This document shows, in pieces, positions 7,821 to 16,275 of a stretch of 64,000 nt of DNA. The notes under the pieces were generated by a model, which saw only the letters and a list, made by a program, of their open reading frames with translations, had not been told where the DNA came from and searched no databases. Origin of the DNA: Rariglobus sp. (GTDB taxonomy: Bacteria > Verrucomicrobiota > Verrucomicrobiia > Opitutales > Opitutaceae); NCBI GenBank assembly GCA_029266495.1, contig JAQSWS010000014.1, positions 1-64,000 of the forward strand, in the 5' to 3' direction. A program made the translations under genes and the position numbers. Within the stretch, counting starts at the first letter, position 1. Each line of letters starts with the position of its first letter.

Positions 7821-8569
7821 ACCGGTTTGAGCAGGTTGCCGGCCTTGAGCATGACCTGGCCCAGATTTTCGGCGAGGGGGAGATGGCCGCGGATGCGGAG
7901 GGTGCCGAGGCCGAGGGCGGCGGGGGCGTCGAGCTGATGATCGAGTTCGGCGAGGACGGTGGCGAGGTCGGTGAATTCGATGCAGGCCATGACGGCGGAG
8001 GGCGGTTCACCGGTGCCGGCGGAGAGCATGGCGAGATCAAGCCAGAGCGGAGCGGGGAATGCCGGGCAGCTGAATACCACCGCGCCGGTGCCGAGGCGGG
8101 CGCGGGTGGCGGGGCCGTCGGAATGATGGCGCAGCCAGGTAGTCGCTGCATGGATACCAACTAGCAGGCTGCCCCAGGCGTGGAGGGCAAGGTGGGGGTC
8201 GGCTCGTGTGTTGAGAAGGACTTCGAGACGCTTGCCGGCGGCGATGAGGCGGCGGGCGCGTCCCAAGCGGGTGAAGCCGCGCAAGGGGAGGGCGAGCGCG
8301 GTGCGACCGGAGCCGTCGAAAGCGCGGACGAGTTGCCCGGTAAAGGGAAACCAGAGGTGCACGTCGCCGGGTTGAGGATCACGGGTGACCGTGGCGACGT
8401 TTTGGACGATGGCGAGGCGGGCGCGGAGGTCGCCGGGGCAGGACAGGAAGAGGGAGACGTCGGGGCCGGCGAGGGCGACGGCCAAGGCATCATCGTGGGA
8501 GGCGAGCAGCGGTAGCGCCGGCAGCACGGCTTCAAGATAGAGTGCGGCCTGCAGCGCGGTGTCGGTCAT
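7811..8569 (-). CDS. Hypothetical protein, possibly SCP2-like
   Basis: 252 aa. The ATG at 8569 overlaps the stop of the upstream glycosyltransferase as ATGA, so translation is probably coupled. The last 40 residues, with 'LGTLRIRGHLPLAENLGQ', recall the C-terminal beta-strand and helix of SCP-2 sterol-carrier domains, which bind lipids. The rest has no motif I recognise. The glycosyltransferase neighbour resembles glycolipid synthases, which would suit a lipid-binding partner. The SCP2 assignment is tentative; the reading frame itself is well supported by the overlap and codon use. Confidence 0.6.
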   Translation of the reverse strand: MTDTALQAALYLEAVLPALPLLASHDDALAVALAGPDVSLFLSCPGDLRARLAIVQNVATVTRDPQPGDVHLWFPFTGQLVRAFDGSGRTALALPLRGFTRLGRARRLIAAGKRLEVLLNTRADPHLALHAWGSLLVGIHAATTWLRHHSDGPATRARLGTGAVVFSCPAFPAPLWLDLAMLSAGTGEPPSAVMACIEFTDLATVLAELDHQLDAPAALGLGTLRIRGHLPLAENLGQVMLKAGNLLKPVNH

Positions 8570-9708
8570 GGGCAGTCGTGAATCCAATGCACGATCTGTT
8601 CGGGGCGGCCGGCGGGACGGGCGGCCGCGAGGTTCTTGCGCAGGCGATTCAGGGTGGCGGGCTCCTGGATCATGCGCCGGATGTGGCGGACGATTTCCTC
8701 CGCGGTGGCGCCGAAGTAGGCGCAGGCATGGATGCGGCAATATCTTACCGTGATGAGTTCCTGGGGCATGACGCCACCGATGCCATTGTGGATCAGAGGC
8801 ACGCCAAGCTGGATGGCTTCGCTGGTGGCTCCGGTGCCGGGGCGGGCGACAACGACGGAGGTGAGGCGCTTGAGGGCGAGCATGCGGTCGGTGTGCGCGA
8901 GCGCACGGACCTTGAGGTGCGGGTGCTTGCGGGCAAAGGCCTCGACTTTCCGACGGGTGTTTGCGCGATGGCCGCAGAGGGCGACGACCTGGAGGGGGTG
9001 GCCGAGGGCGGCGATCTCGCGGAGAATCTCGATGTGGTTGTGGGCGCCGGCGAGCCCTGAGCTAAGGAGTATGGTGAAGACGGAGCGCTCGAAACCGAGT
9101 TCGCGGGCCATGATCTCGGCCTCGCGTTCACGGCGAGCCTCGGCGCCGTAGAAGGACGAGCGGAGGAGAAAGCCGCCGTTGAAAATGCGTTTTTCCGGCA
9201 TGCCGACGGAGCGGGAGGCGGCGCAGATTTCGTCGGTGGCGCCGATGAAACCATCGGCGCGGGGGTTGACCCAATGGCGGCTCAGGCCGTAACCGCCGGA
9301 GAGTTCGCCGCAGTAGGTGATGCAACGGGTTCGACGGTTGGGAAGGGCCCGCCGGGCGAGGTCGAAGAAGCCGTGGTTGGTGTGGGGGTGGACGCTGATG
9401 ATGCGGTCGGGGGCCCACTCGGTGACGAGTTTGACGAAGGAGTCCCGTCCGAGGATTTTCGCGCTGCTGCGATGGAGCGAGGCGAGTTCCAGGTAGTTGA
9501 AGTAGAGATGGTGCATGCGCGGGCACCAGCGCTGGATCGTATTGTAGAGACCGACCCCCAGACTGTAGATCGGGTGGGTTTTCTCCAACACGTGATGAAT
9601 GCGCACCTCGACGGAGGCTCCAAACACGCATTCCGCCCACTGGCGCAGCGAGTCGGCCCGCATGTTATGGCCGGTGCCAGTGGAGGAAGTCAGGATCAGC
9701 CAGCGCAT
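8566..9708 (-). CDS. MGDG synthase-type glycosyltransferase (GT28-like)
   Basis: 380 aa. The N-terminus 'LILTSSTGTGHNMRADSLR' matches the 'GxGHxxAA' entry motif of the MGDG-synthase N-terminal domain. The C-terminal half has 'VVARPGTGATSEAIQLGVP', the UDP-sugar-binding signature of GT28 enzymes such as MurG and MGDG synthase. It probably transfers a sugar from a nucleotide sugar to a membrane lipid at the inner face of the membrane. It is first of three coupled minus-strand genes. Acceptor and sugar cannot be read from sequence. Confidence 0.85.
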   Translation of the reverse strand: MRWLILTSSTGTGHNMRADSLRQWAECVFGASVEVRIHHVLEKTHPIYSLGVGLYNTIQRWCPRMHHLYFNYLELASLHRSSAKILGRDSFVKLVTEWAPDRIISVHPHTNHGFFDLARRALPNRRTRCITYCGELSGGYGLSRHWVNPRADGFIGATDEICAASRSVGMPEKRIFNGGFLLRSSFYGAEARREREAEIMARELGFERSVFTILLSSGLAGAHNHIEILREIAALGHPLQVVALCGHRANTRRKVEAFARKHPHLKVRALAHTDRMLALKRLTSVVVARPGTGATSEAIQLGVPLIHNGIGGVMPQELITVRYCRIHACAYFGATAEEIVRHIRRMIQEPATLNRLRKNLAAARPAGRPEQIVHWIHDCP

Positions 9709-9764
9709 GAAGGGGTTATTGCAATAAATCTACTTGCAGGGGCCGCGGGGGGAAGCGTGTTTTC

Positions 9765-9797
9765 AAAAAAAAGCCGGCACCCAGTGAAGGGGCCGGC
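9765..9797 (-). terminator. Intrinsic terminator downstream of the phosphofructokinase gene
   Basis: On the minus strand GCCGGC (9797-9792) pairs with GCCGGC (9778-9773), helped by CCC/GGG inside the loop. It is followed directly by eight T (9772-9765). It starts 22 bases after the pfp stop. Confidence 0.8.
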
Positions 9798-9819
9798 GTG
9801 GGCAGACAAGGCGTCAGCC

Positions 9820-11079
9820 TCAGAGTTCGTAGGCGGGGAGCTGCTTGTCCACGCGGACCTTCTCCAGCTTGGCGAAAACCGGGAGGCCGTTGTCGTAGGG
9901 GACAACCGTCTCGCCCTGAATGAGGGGCTGGGCGTAGCGGAGGAACTGGTGGTTCATGCTGACGCCGTCCTCGTTGATCCATTCGCGGGGGAGCTTCTTC
10001 ACGCCATTGGCAATGTCGGTGAGGGGCGCGAGGCCGGTCTCGACGGTGTAGTGGTCCTGGTCGCCGCGGAGGAGGGTGACCATCTTGTCGGTTTCGCCAT
10101 TGATGGCGGCCTTCACGGCGGCCTGGCCGGCGAGGTAGGCTTCATCGGCATCGGTCTTCGAACCGGCGTGGACGGCGGCGCGCTGGGCCATGCCGAGCTT
10201 GACGGTGCGGGCCTTGATGCCGGGGAGGTTTTGCTCGATGAGGCCCTGGAGGAAATCGGCGGCACCGCCGAGCTGGGCGTGGCCGAAGGCGTCGGTGGCC
10301 TCGGCGGCGGAAACGTAGTTGCCATCGGCATCGATGAGGCCTTCGCCGACGACGATCATGCAGGATTTCTCGCGTTTGAGGACGCGCTGGACGTCGGCGA
10401 TGAACTTTTCCTGTGAGAAGGCGACTTCGGGCAGGAGGATGAGGTGGGGGGCGTCGTGCGGGTGGTCTTTGCGCTTGGCGAGGGAGGCGCCGGCGGCGAT
10501 CCAGCCGGCGTTGCGGCCCATGACTTCGACGATCTGCACGAGGTCGTGCTGGCCCATGGCCTCGTTGTCGCAGGCGATTTCGCGGACGGTGGTCGAGATG
10601 TATTTGATGACGGAGCCGTAGCCGGGGCAGTGGTCGGTGACGGGGAGATCGTTATCGATGGTCTTCGGAATGCCGATGACGCGGAGGTCGTAGCCTTGGG
10701 CTTGGGCGAGCTTGGAGATCTTGTCGGCGGTGTCCTGGGAATCGTTGCCGCCGGCGTAGAAGAAATAGCGGATGTTGTGGGCCTTGAAAACTTCAAGGAC
10801 GCGTTCGAAGTCGGCCTGCTTCTTGAGCTTATAGCGGCAGGTGCCGAGGGCGGCGCCGGGGGAGTGCTTGAGGGCGCGGATGGCTTGCTGGGACTCGGAG
10901 GCGAGGTCGATGAAGTCTTCCTGGAGGATGCCGAGGACACCGTTGAGGGTGCCGTAGATCTCTTCGATTTCGTTATTGTTGAGCGCTTCGGCGATGACGC
11001 CGGCGACGCTGGCGTTGATGACGGCGGTGGGGCCACCGGACTGGCCCACCAGTGCATTACCTACGAGTTCTTCGGCCAT
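9820..11079 (-). CDS. pfp: Pyrophosphate-dependent 6-phosphofructokinase
   Basis: 419 aa. The nucleotide-site motif reads GGNDS (110-114) and the catalytic motif PKTIDND (138-144). ATP-using enzymes have glycine at the second Asp position of GGDG and PGTIDND. Aspartate and lysine at these two places are the known hallmarks of PPi use. The enzyme interconverts fructose-6-phosphate and fructose-1,6-bisphosphate reversibly in glycolysis and gluconeogenesis in the cytoplasm. It appears to be a single-gene unit closed by an intrinsic terminator, with 134 bases of upstream space for a promoter. No clear Shine-Dalgarno site precedes the ATG. Confidence 0.95.
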   Translation of the reverse strand: MAEELVGNALVGQSGGPTAVINASVAGVIAEALNNNEIEEIYGTLNGVLGILQEDFIDLASESQQAIRALKHSPGAALGTCRYKLKKQADFERVLEVFKAHNIRYFFYAGGNDSQDTADKISKLAQAQGYDLRVIGIPKTIDNDLPVTDHCPGYGSVIKYISTTVREIACDNEAMGQHDLVQIVEVMGRNAGWIAAGASLAKRKDHPHDAPHLILLPEVAFSQEKFIADVQRVLKREKSCMIVVGEGLIDADGNYVSAAEATDAFGHAQLGGAADFLQGLIEQNLPGIKARTVKLGMAQRAAVHAGSKTDADEAYLAGQAAVKAAINGETDKMVTLLRGDQDHYTVETGLAPLTDIANGVKKLPREWINEDGVSMNHQFLRYAQPLIQGETVVPYDNGLPVFAKLEKVRVDKQLPAYEL

Positions 11080-11213
11080 GGTTGTGTGTATTGGTTAAAA
11101 TGTGTGGGGAAAGGGAGAACGTGAACGGGCAGGGTGTCGGTGGGCGGGCGGCACTGGCAAACCCAAAGTTCGGGGAGAACAGGCCGTTCGTCGACGGGAT
11201 GCGTTTGCCGCGG

Positions 11214-11627
11214 TCAGACGAGCGATTCCATGATCTGGCCGAAGGTGTCCAGGAGGGCGGTGACAAGGAGAATCGAAATCACGGCGAGGGCCAAGTTGCA
11301 GCCGGCGATGATGAGTAACGCGGTGAGCGGCCGGCGCACTGTAAATGCCGCAGTGATCGCGATGCCGGGGAGAGTTACGCCCAGCGTGGTGAGCAGTGAG
11401 TTGCACGCTTGGGCGATTTTCAGGCTGAGAGGGATCGGAGCGCCTTTGAGCATTCCGGTAAAAAGCAAATGCGCGGAACCCGCGGAGAACGACCAGGAGA
11501 GCCGCACGGCGATGTAGCCGAGGATCAGCGTCAACACGAGAAATCCGATGCGGCAACCGCAGTCGAGGTCACGCAGGGTGCGTTCGCCCGAGAGCAGGAC
11601 AGGCGATTGGGCGGGGAGGTTGGTCAT
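11214..11627 (-). CDS. Small membrane protein of unknown function
   Basis: 137 aa from the ATG at 11627; a GTG at 11636 would add three residues. There are three hydrophobic helices: about 28-48, 75-95 ('LLTTLGVTLPGIAITAAF') and 100-125. No family is recognised. It starts 9 bases after the purB stop and is likely co-transcribed with it. The helix-short linker 'TVRRPLTALL' between segments two and three is positively charged, so that linker probably faces the cytoplasm. Confidence 0.65.
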   Translation of the reverse strand: MTNLPAQSPVLLSGERTLRDLDCGCRIGFLVLTLILGYIAVRLSWSFSAGSAHLLFTGMLKGAPIPLSLKIAQACNSLLTTLGVTLPGIAITAAFTVRRPLTALLIIAGCNLALAVISILLVTALLDTFGQIMESLV

Positions 11628-11636
11628 GTGGGACAC

Positions 11637-13055
11637 TTACAGCAGCTTGCCCGGCTCGTAGCTGGCGGCGCCTTTTACTTTTTTGGCGAGCGGGGCGACC
11701 GTTTTCACGAAGGTGTCGACTTGCTGCGGGGCGGCGCCGACGAAGCGTTTGGCGTCGGCGAGGATCGCGCGCAGGGATTTTTCGGAGAGGCCGAGGCGGG
11801 CGTCGGCGGCGAGGAGCGCGACGAGGTCGGACGAACCTTCACCCGTGCGGATCGCCTTGGCGGCGGCGAGGGCGTTTTCCTTGATGGCGAGGTGCGCGGT
11901 TTCGCGGCCCACGCCGGCTTTCACGGCTTCCATGAGGATCGTCGTGGTGGCGAGGAAGGGGAGCTGGCGCTGGTTCTCGGCGCCGATGGCGGCCTCGAAG
12001 ACGTCCATCTGGTTAAGCACGGCGAGGAGGGTTTCGAGGAGCCCGTCGATCGCGTAGAAGGCGTCGGGCAACGCGACGCGGCGGACGACCGAGCAGGAGA
12101 CATCGCCTTCGTTCCACTGGTGGCCGGAGAGCGCGCCGGTCATCGTCACGTAGCCGGAGAGAATGGTCGAAAAGCCGCAGATGCGCTCGCAGTTGCGGGC
12201 GTTGACCTTGTGCGGCATCGCGGAGGAGCCGACCTGGCCTTTTTGGAAGCCCTCGGTGAGCAGGCCCTGGCCGGCCATGAGGCGCAGGGTGGTGGCAAAA
12301 CTCGCGGCGGCGGCGCCGACCTGGTGGAGGGCGGAGACGACTTCGAAATCAAGCGAGCGCGGGTAGACTTGGCCGACGGCGAAGAGCGACACCTTGAAGC
12401 CGAGGTGCTTGAGGATGCGGGCTTCGAGGGTGGCGACTTTTTTGGCGTCGTTGAAAAGCGTGAGCTGGTCGAGCTGGGTGCCGACGGCACCCTTGAGCCC
12501 GCGGACCGGATAACGCGCGGTGATTTCGTCGAGGCCGGTGAAGGCGGCGAGCAACTCCTGGCCGAACATGGCGAAACGCTTGCCGAGGGTGGTCGGCTGG
12601 GCGGGCACGTTATGCGTGCGGCCGGTGAGCATGAGCGCGCGGTATTGTCTGGCACGCTTGCCGAGCTTCAGGAGCGCGGCGGCGGCCTTCATGCGCACGA
12701 CGTCGAGCGAGCGGGCGATCTGGAGTTGCTCGACGTTTTCGGTGAGGTCACGCGAGGTGAGGCCGAGGTGGATGGATTCACGGCCGGCGAGGGCGTTGAA
12801 GGCCTCGATGCGGGCCTTCACGTCGTGGAGAGTCACGCGTTCGCGGGCGTCGATGTCGGCGAGGTCGATCTGGGTTTTGACCTTTTCGTAGTCGGCGATC
12901 GCGGCGGCGGGGATCGGCAGGCCGAGGTCGCGCTGGGCCTTCATGACGGCGATCCAGTAATCGCGCTCGATGGTGATGCGTCCGGTGGGCGACCAGATGT
13001 CTTTGATGAGAGGAGAGGCGTAGCGTTCGGCGAGGACGTTGGGAATGGCGGACAT
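11637..13055 (-). CDS. purB: Adenylosuccinate lyase
   Basis: 472 aa from the ATG at 13055 (MSAIPNVLAERY). The fumarase/aspartase superfamily signature is present as GSSAMPHKVN (276-285), together with 'GLTSRDLTEN' (98-107) and 'TGRTHNVPAQPTT' (144-156). The enzyme acts twice in purine synthesis: it splits SAICAR to AICAR, and adenylosuccinate to AMP, releasing fumarate each time. The frame is open further upstream, but that extension is low-complexity and lies in the intergenic space to the divergent sulfotransferase gene. A small membrane protein gene follows. Confidence 0.95.
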   Translation of the reverse strand: MSAIPNVLAERYASPLIKDIWSPTGRITIERDYWIAVMKAQRDLGLPIPAAAIADYEKVKTQIDLADIDARERVTLHDVKARIEAFNALAGRESIHLGLTSRDLTENVEQLQIARSLDVVRMKAAAALLKLGKRARQYRALMLTGRTHNVPAQPTTLGKRFAMFGQELLAAFTGLDEITARYPVRGLKGAVGTQLDQLTLFNDAKKVATLEARILKHLGFKVSLFAVGQVYPRSLDFEVVSALHQVGAAAASFATTLRLMAGQGLLTEGFQKGQVGSSAMPHKVNARNCERICGFSTILSGYVTMTGALSGHQWNEGDVSCSVVRRVALPDAFYAIDGLLETLLAVLNQMDVFEAAIGAENQRQLPFLATTTILMEAVKAGVGRETAHLAIKENALAAAKAIRTGEGSSDLVALLAADARLGLSEKSLRAILADAKRFVGAAPQQVDTFVKTVAPLAKKVKGAASYEPGKLL

Positions 13056-13247
13056 GGTGAAAAACGAGAGGCAAGCGGGCGGGAAAGGCGGGCGCAACGC
13101 TGGGGTTTTAACGGCGACGGAACTTGTAGGTCCCGGCCTGCCCCTGGATTGACCCAAGATCGACGTCCGGGGGAAGCCGTGGCTAATGCGTGTTATTTTG
13201 TTCCCGTATGGAACGGTTGCTCGCACTTTCAAGCGACCCTCCGCGCG

Positions 13248-13802
13248 ATGATTTCCCATAAGTTCAAGTGCATTTACATCCACCAACGAAAGACCGCCGG
13301 CCTTTCGATCATCAGCTCCTTCGATTTAAATCGGAAGGATCCGGACTGGCACCTGCTCAACGACGGACACCTCAGCCCGGAATATGACGCCCTCAACGAT
13401 ACCCTTTCCTGGTATTACAAATTCACAACGGTCCGAAATCCCTTCGATCGGTTCGTCTCCGGCTGGAAATTCCTGGCCGCCACGCGCGACCGGCCCCTTG
13501 AGGACGTTTTGCACGACCCTCCGCGCGAAGGGCGTGACTTTCGTCATCTCACGCGCCAGCAAACGGCCATTGTGGTGAACGGAGAGGGCCGGCTCATCGT
13601 TGATTTCGTAATTCGCTATGAAGACCTGCAGGCGGGCTACGACCACGTCTGTGATATCATTGAAAAGCCCCGGATGATCCTGCCTGTGGTCAACACGACC
13701 ACGCGCAACCGTGATTATCGCACGTATTTCAACGCGAAAACCCGCGCACTCGCCGAGGAACTTTTCAGGGACGACCTCACCACCTTTGGCTACGAGTTTT
13801 GA
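13248..13802 (+). CDS. Sulfotransferase family protein (PAPS-dependent type)
   Basis: 184 aa. Residues 10-20 'YIHQRKTAGLS' match the 5'-phosphosulfate-binding loop (usually 'HIPKTAGTS'). Residues 61-71 'TVRNPFDRFVS' match the 3'-phosphate-binding motif (usually 'VRNPYDRLVS'). Such enzymes move sulfate from PAPS to carbohydrates. At 184 aa it is short compared with the usual 220-300, and the Pro of the first loop is replaced by Arg. It is a lone gene divergent from purB, with no sulfate-activation genes in the window. It may modify the cell's exported polysaccharide. Confidence 0.8.
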   Translation: MISHKFKCIYIHQRKTAGLSIISSFDLNRKDPDWHLLNDGHLSPEYDALNDTLSWYYKFTTVRNPFDRFVSGWKFLAATRDRPLEDVLHDPPREGRDFRHLTRQQTAIVVNGEGRLIVDFVIRYEDLQAGYDHVCDIIEKPRMILPVVNTTTRNRDYRTYFNAKTRALAEELFRDDLTTFGYEF

Positions 13803-13860
13803 GTCGGGGAATATCGGCGGGTGGTGTGTATTGGTGAGTAAATACAAGGTCCGGCGTTGG

Positions 13861-15300
13861 TCATTGGGTGGTGCGCGTGCGAGAGAGGTTTTGTTGCGGG
13901 AGAGTGGCGCCGCGGGCACGCAACGTGTTCACCAGTTCCTCCGTGTCGATTTCGGCGGCGGGGCGGCCGGAGCGCAGGCTTTGCACCGCGGCGGTGCCGG
14001 CGGCCTGGCCCATCATGGAGGCGGCCGGTTGCACACGGATCGACCCGTGCACCTGCACGTCGCTGGAGGCGCAACGGCCCGCGACCCAGAGGTTTTTCCA
14101 GCCCTTGGGCACCAGAATGCCGTAGGGAATTCCGAACCACTCGCCCGGATTCAGCCGGCCGGTGTGGCGTATCTCCCGGCACAAGCGCTCGTATTCCTCC
14201 CTGGAGCAATCGTAAGGGTGGATATCGACGAACTTGTTGAAGACGCCGATCTGGTCCGGGAATTCCCGCCGTGCCAGATAGTCGTGAATATTGAGTTCGT
14301 ATTCGCCGACGATGCGCCGTGATTCGCGGATGCCCAGCAGCGAGGCCGTGGTCACGTGCTCGATGCTGGCGCAGCCGGGAACATACTTCCGATAGAACTC
14401 CATGTATTCGAGCGCGAGTTTTCGACCCCAGATCACACCATCACTGAGGTCGCGGCAGCGCAGGGCGTTGAGGTTGAAGAGATGCCCGCCGTTGAGGTAA
14501 CCGACCTGATGGCCGACCTTGCTCATGCCGGGCAGATGGCGGTCGTATTGGGTGAAATGGCCGTCCTCAAGGGCCCGGGGAAGGTAGGCGTTTTCCTCGT
14601 AGTCGCGCGGGACGGACCAATCCACGCCGGTGAACAGCGAAGGCAATGTGGACGGCATGATCCGGGGCGTGTCTCGCCCGGCTTCACGGCAGGCGACACC
14701 GCACAGATCGGCGAGGATGGCATCGCCGGTGGCATCGATAAAGGTGCGCGCCTTCACATACGTGTAGCCTTCGACATTGGTCAGCACGACCCCGTTGACG
14801 CGTCCGTTGCCGGCGTCGGCATCCGCGTCGATCACGCGCGTGAAGAAGCGAACCTCCACGCCGGCGCCCAGGGCGAATTCGTCGAGCATCAGTTTCAGCC
14901 CTTCGACTTTGAAAGGAGACCAGCAGTGGAATTTTTTCCGCCAGCGATCGGGGTCAATGCCCGGGGACATGAAGCCGCGCGCATACATCGCCTCCACGAG
15001 TTCGAGCATGAAGCCGCCGACCAGGGTTTGTTCGCCGTTGGCCATCGGATCGAAGGCGGTGACCAGCCCGGAGGATCCCATGCCGCCGAGGCAGCCGGTG
15101 GACTCGACCAGAAGCACTTTGGCGCCAAGCCGGCCTGCACAAATGGCGGCTGCGGCGCCGGCGGGTCCGCCGCCGGCCACGACCAGATCGTAACCGGACT
15201 CGGCGCGAATGGTGCGGTCGAGGCGGTAACTTCCGTCGGTGTATCCGTGGGTTTTGGAGCCGACGAGGGACTGAAGGGAAGGAACGGGGGTGGATTTCAT
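13861..15300 (-). CDS. FAD-dependent oxidoreductase (FAD_oxidored family)
   Basis: 479 aa. The dinucleotide-binding motif VAGGGPAGAAAA is at 41-52 and is followed by 'LLVESTGCLGGMGSSGL' (63-79), a segment typical of this family, in which flavin-near Cys70 is conserved. Near the C-terminus 'NLWVAGRCASSDVQVHGSIR' closes the FAD site. These proteins are common in carbohydrate-use loci of Verrucomicrobiota and Bacteroidota, but substrates are mostly unknown. It diverges from an AraC regulator with 80 bases between them, so it is probably that regulator's target. Confidence 0.85.
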   Translation of the reverse strand: MKSTPVPSLQSLVGSKTHGYTDGSYRLDRTIRAESGYDLVVAGGGPAGAAAAICAGRLGAKVLLVESTGCLGGMGSSGLVTAFDPMANGEQTLVGGFMLELVEAMYARGFMSPGIDPDRWRKKFHCWSPFKVEGLKLMLDEFALGAGVEVRFFTRVIDADADAGNGRVNGVVLTNVEGYTYVKARTFIDATGDAILADLCGVACREAGRDTPRIMPSTLPSLFTGVDWSVPRDYEENAYLPRALEDGHFTQYDRHLPGMSKVGHQVGYLNGGHLFNLNALRCRDLSDGVIWGRKLALEYMEFYRKYVPGCASIEHVTTASLLGIRESRRIVGEYELNIHDYLARREFPDQIGVFNKFVDIHPYDCSREEYERLCREIRHTGRLNPGEWFGIPYGILVPKGWKNLWVAGRCASSDVQVHGSIRVQPAASMMGQAAGTAAVQSLRSGRPAAEIDTEELVNTLRARGATLPQQNLSRTRTTQ

Positions 15301-15380
15301 AAGCCGCTATTTTTGCACAAAACGGCGGCGGTTTTCGTTGCATGGGCAGCTTAAATCATGGCTTTTTCCGCTAAAGCGCG

Positions 15381-16250
15381 ATGCACCAACCCAGCCTTAT
15401 GGAAGTTCCGGAGTGGGCGATCCAGGTGTTTGAAAAACAAAACGACCTCCGGGTGATCGTGCACGATTTGAGCGCGACGCTCGGGGTGTTTTTGCAGCCG
15501 GAACGGTTTCAGCACCGCTCGCCCTGCTGCATCGCGGTGAAGGCGCGGCACGACTGGGCGTGTGTGGATTTTGAGATCACGCGGTTGCGAGAGGAACTGC
15601 CGGGCTTTCCCGAAGGCCGTTATCACCGGTGTCACGCGGGATTCATGGAGTGGGTCGTGCCGGTCTTCATCAAGGGGCGGCTTGCATGGATTTTATTTGC
15701 GGGTCAGCACCGTGCGGCGGGCGATTACCGGCACCTCTTTCAAGATATCCGCAGCACGCGGGTCGACGCGGCGCAAACGAAGGGTCTGCGCGGAACCGGC
15801 GAGCCTGCGGCCGAGGCGATCCTCGAAGCGCTGCGTCAGTTGCGCGCGCGATTGTTGGAGTGGCATGGGCAGGTTTCCGCGTTGCTGAAAAACACCCGCA
15901 TGCCAGAGGCGGGCGGTTTGACGGACCTGGCGGACCGGCGGCGGCTGATTCAAAGTTTTCTCCACGCGCATCATACCGGGACGGCGGGTCTGAAGGAGCT
16001 GGCCCGTGCGTTGAATCTGGGAGAGAGCCGCACCTCGCATCTCGTGAAGGAGATTTTTGGGTGCAGTTACGTGCAATTGCTCAACGAACTCCGGTTGCGC
16101 ACGGCGGCATCCCTGTTGCGCGAGAGCGCATTGTCGGTGACCGAGGTATGCCTCAACAGCGGATTCAGGGACATGTCGCATTTTCACCGCATCTTTCAAA
16201 AGCGATTTGCCACCACGCCGTTGAAATACCGGCGCATGTCACCCGTGTGA
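15381..16250 (+). CDS. AraC-family regulator with PocR-like sensory domain
   Basis: 289 aa. The N-terminal part (about 15-120) has Cys49/Cys50 and 'YHRCHAGFMEWVVPV', which recalls the PocR ligand-binding domain. The C-terminal hundred residues form two helix-turn-helix motifs ending in 'GFRDMSHFHRIFQKRF', the AraC signature. It is divergent from the FAD oxidoreductase and probably switches that gene on in response to a small carbon compound. The ligand is unknown. Confidence 0.87.
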   Translation: MHQPSLMEVPEWAIQVFEKQNDLRVIVHDLSATLGVFLQPERFQHRSPCCIAVKARHDWACVDFEITRLREELPGFPEGRYHRCHAGFMEWVVPVFIKGRLAWILFAGQHRAAGDYRHLFQDIRSTRVDAAQTKGLRGTGEPAAEAILEALRQLRARLLEWHGQVSALLKNTRMPEAGGLTDLADRRRLIQSFLHAHHTGTAGLKELARALNLGESRTSHLVKEIFGCSYVQLLNELRLRTAASLLRESALSVTEVCLNSGFRDMSHFHRIFQKRFATTPLKYRRMSPV

Positions 16251-16275
16251 GCGGCACGTGGTGAGGTCTTCACGC

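Noticed and set aside
11409-13247. Long plus-strand frame ahead of the sulfotransferase
   Set aside because: It runs antisense to purB and the small membrane gene. Only the part from 13248 shows real motifs (the two PAPS-binding loops).
11085-13832. GTGTGTATTGGT occurring near 11085 and again near 13823
   Set aside because: It is only 12 bases, with no symmetry and different positions relative to genes, so chance is likely.
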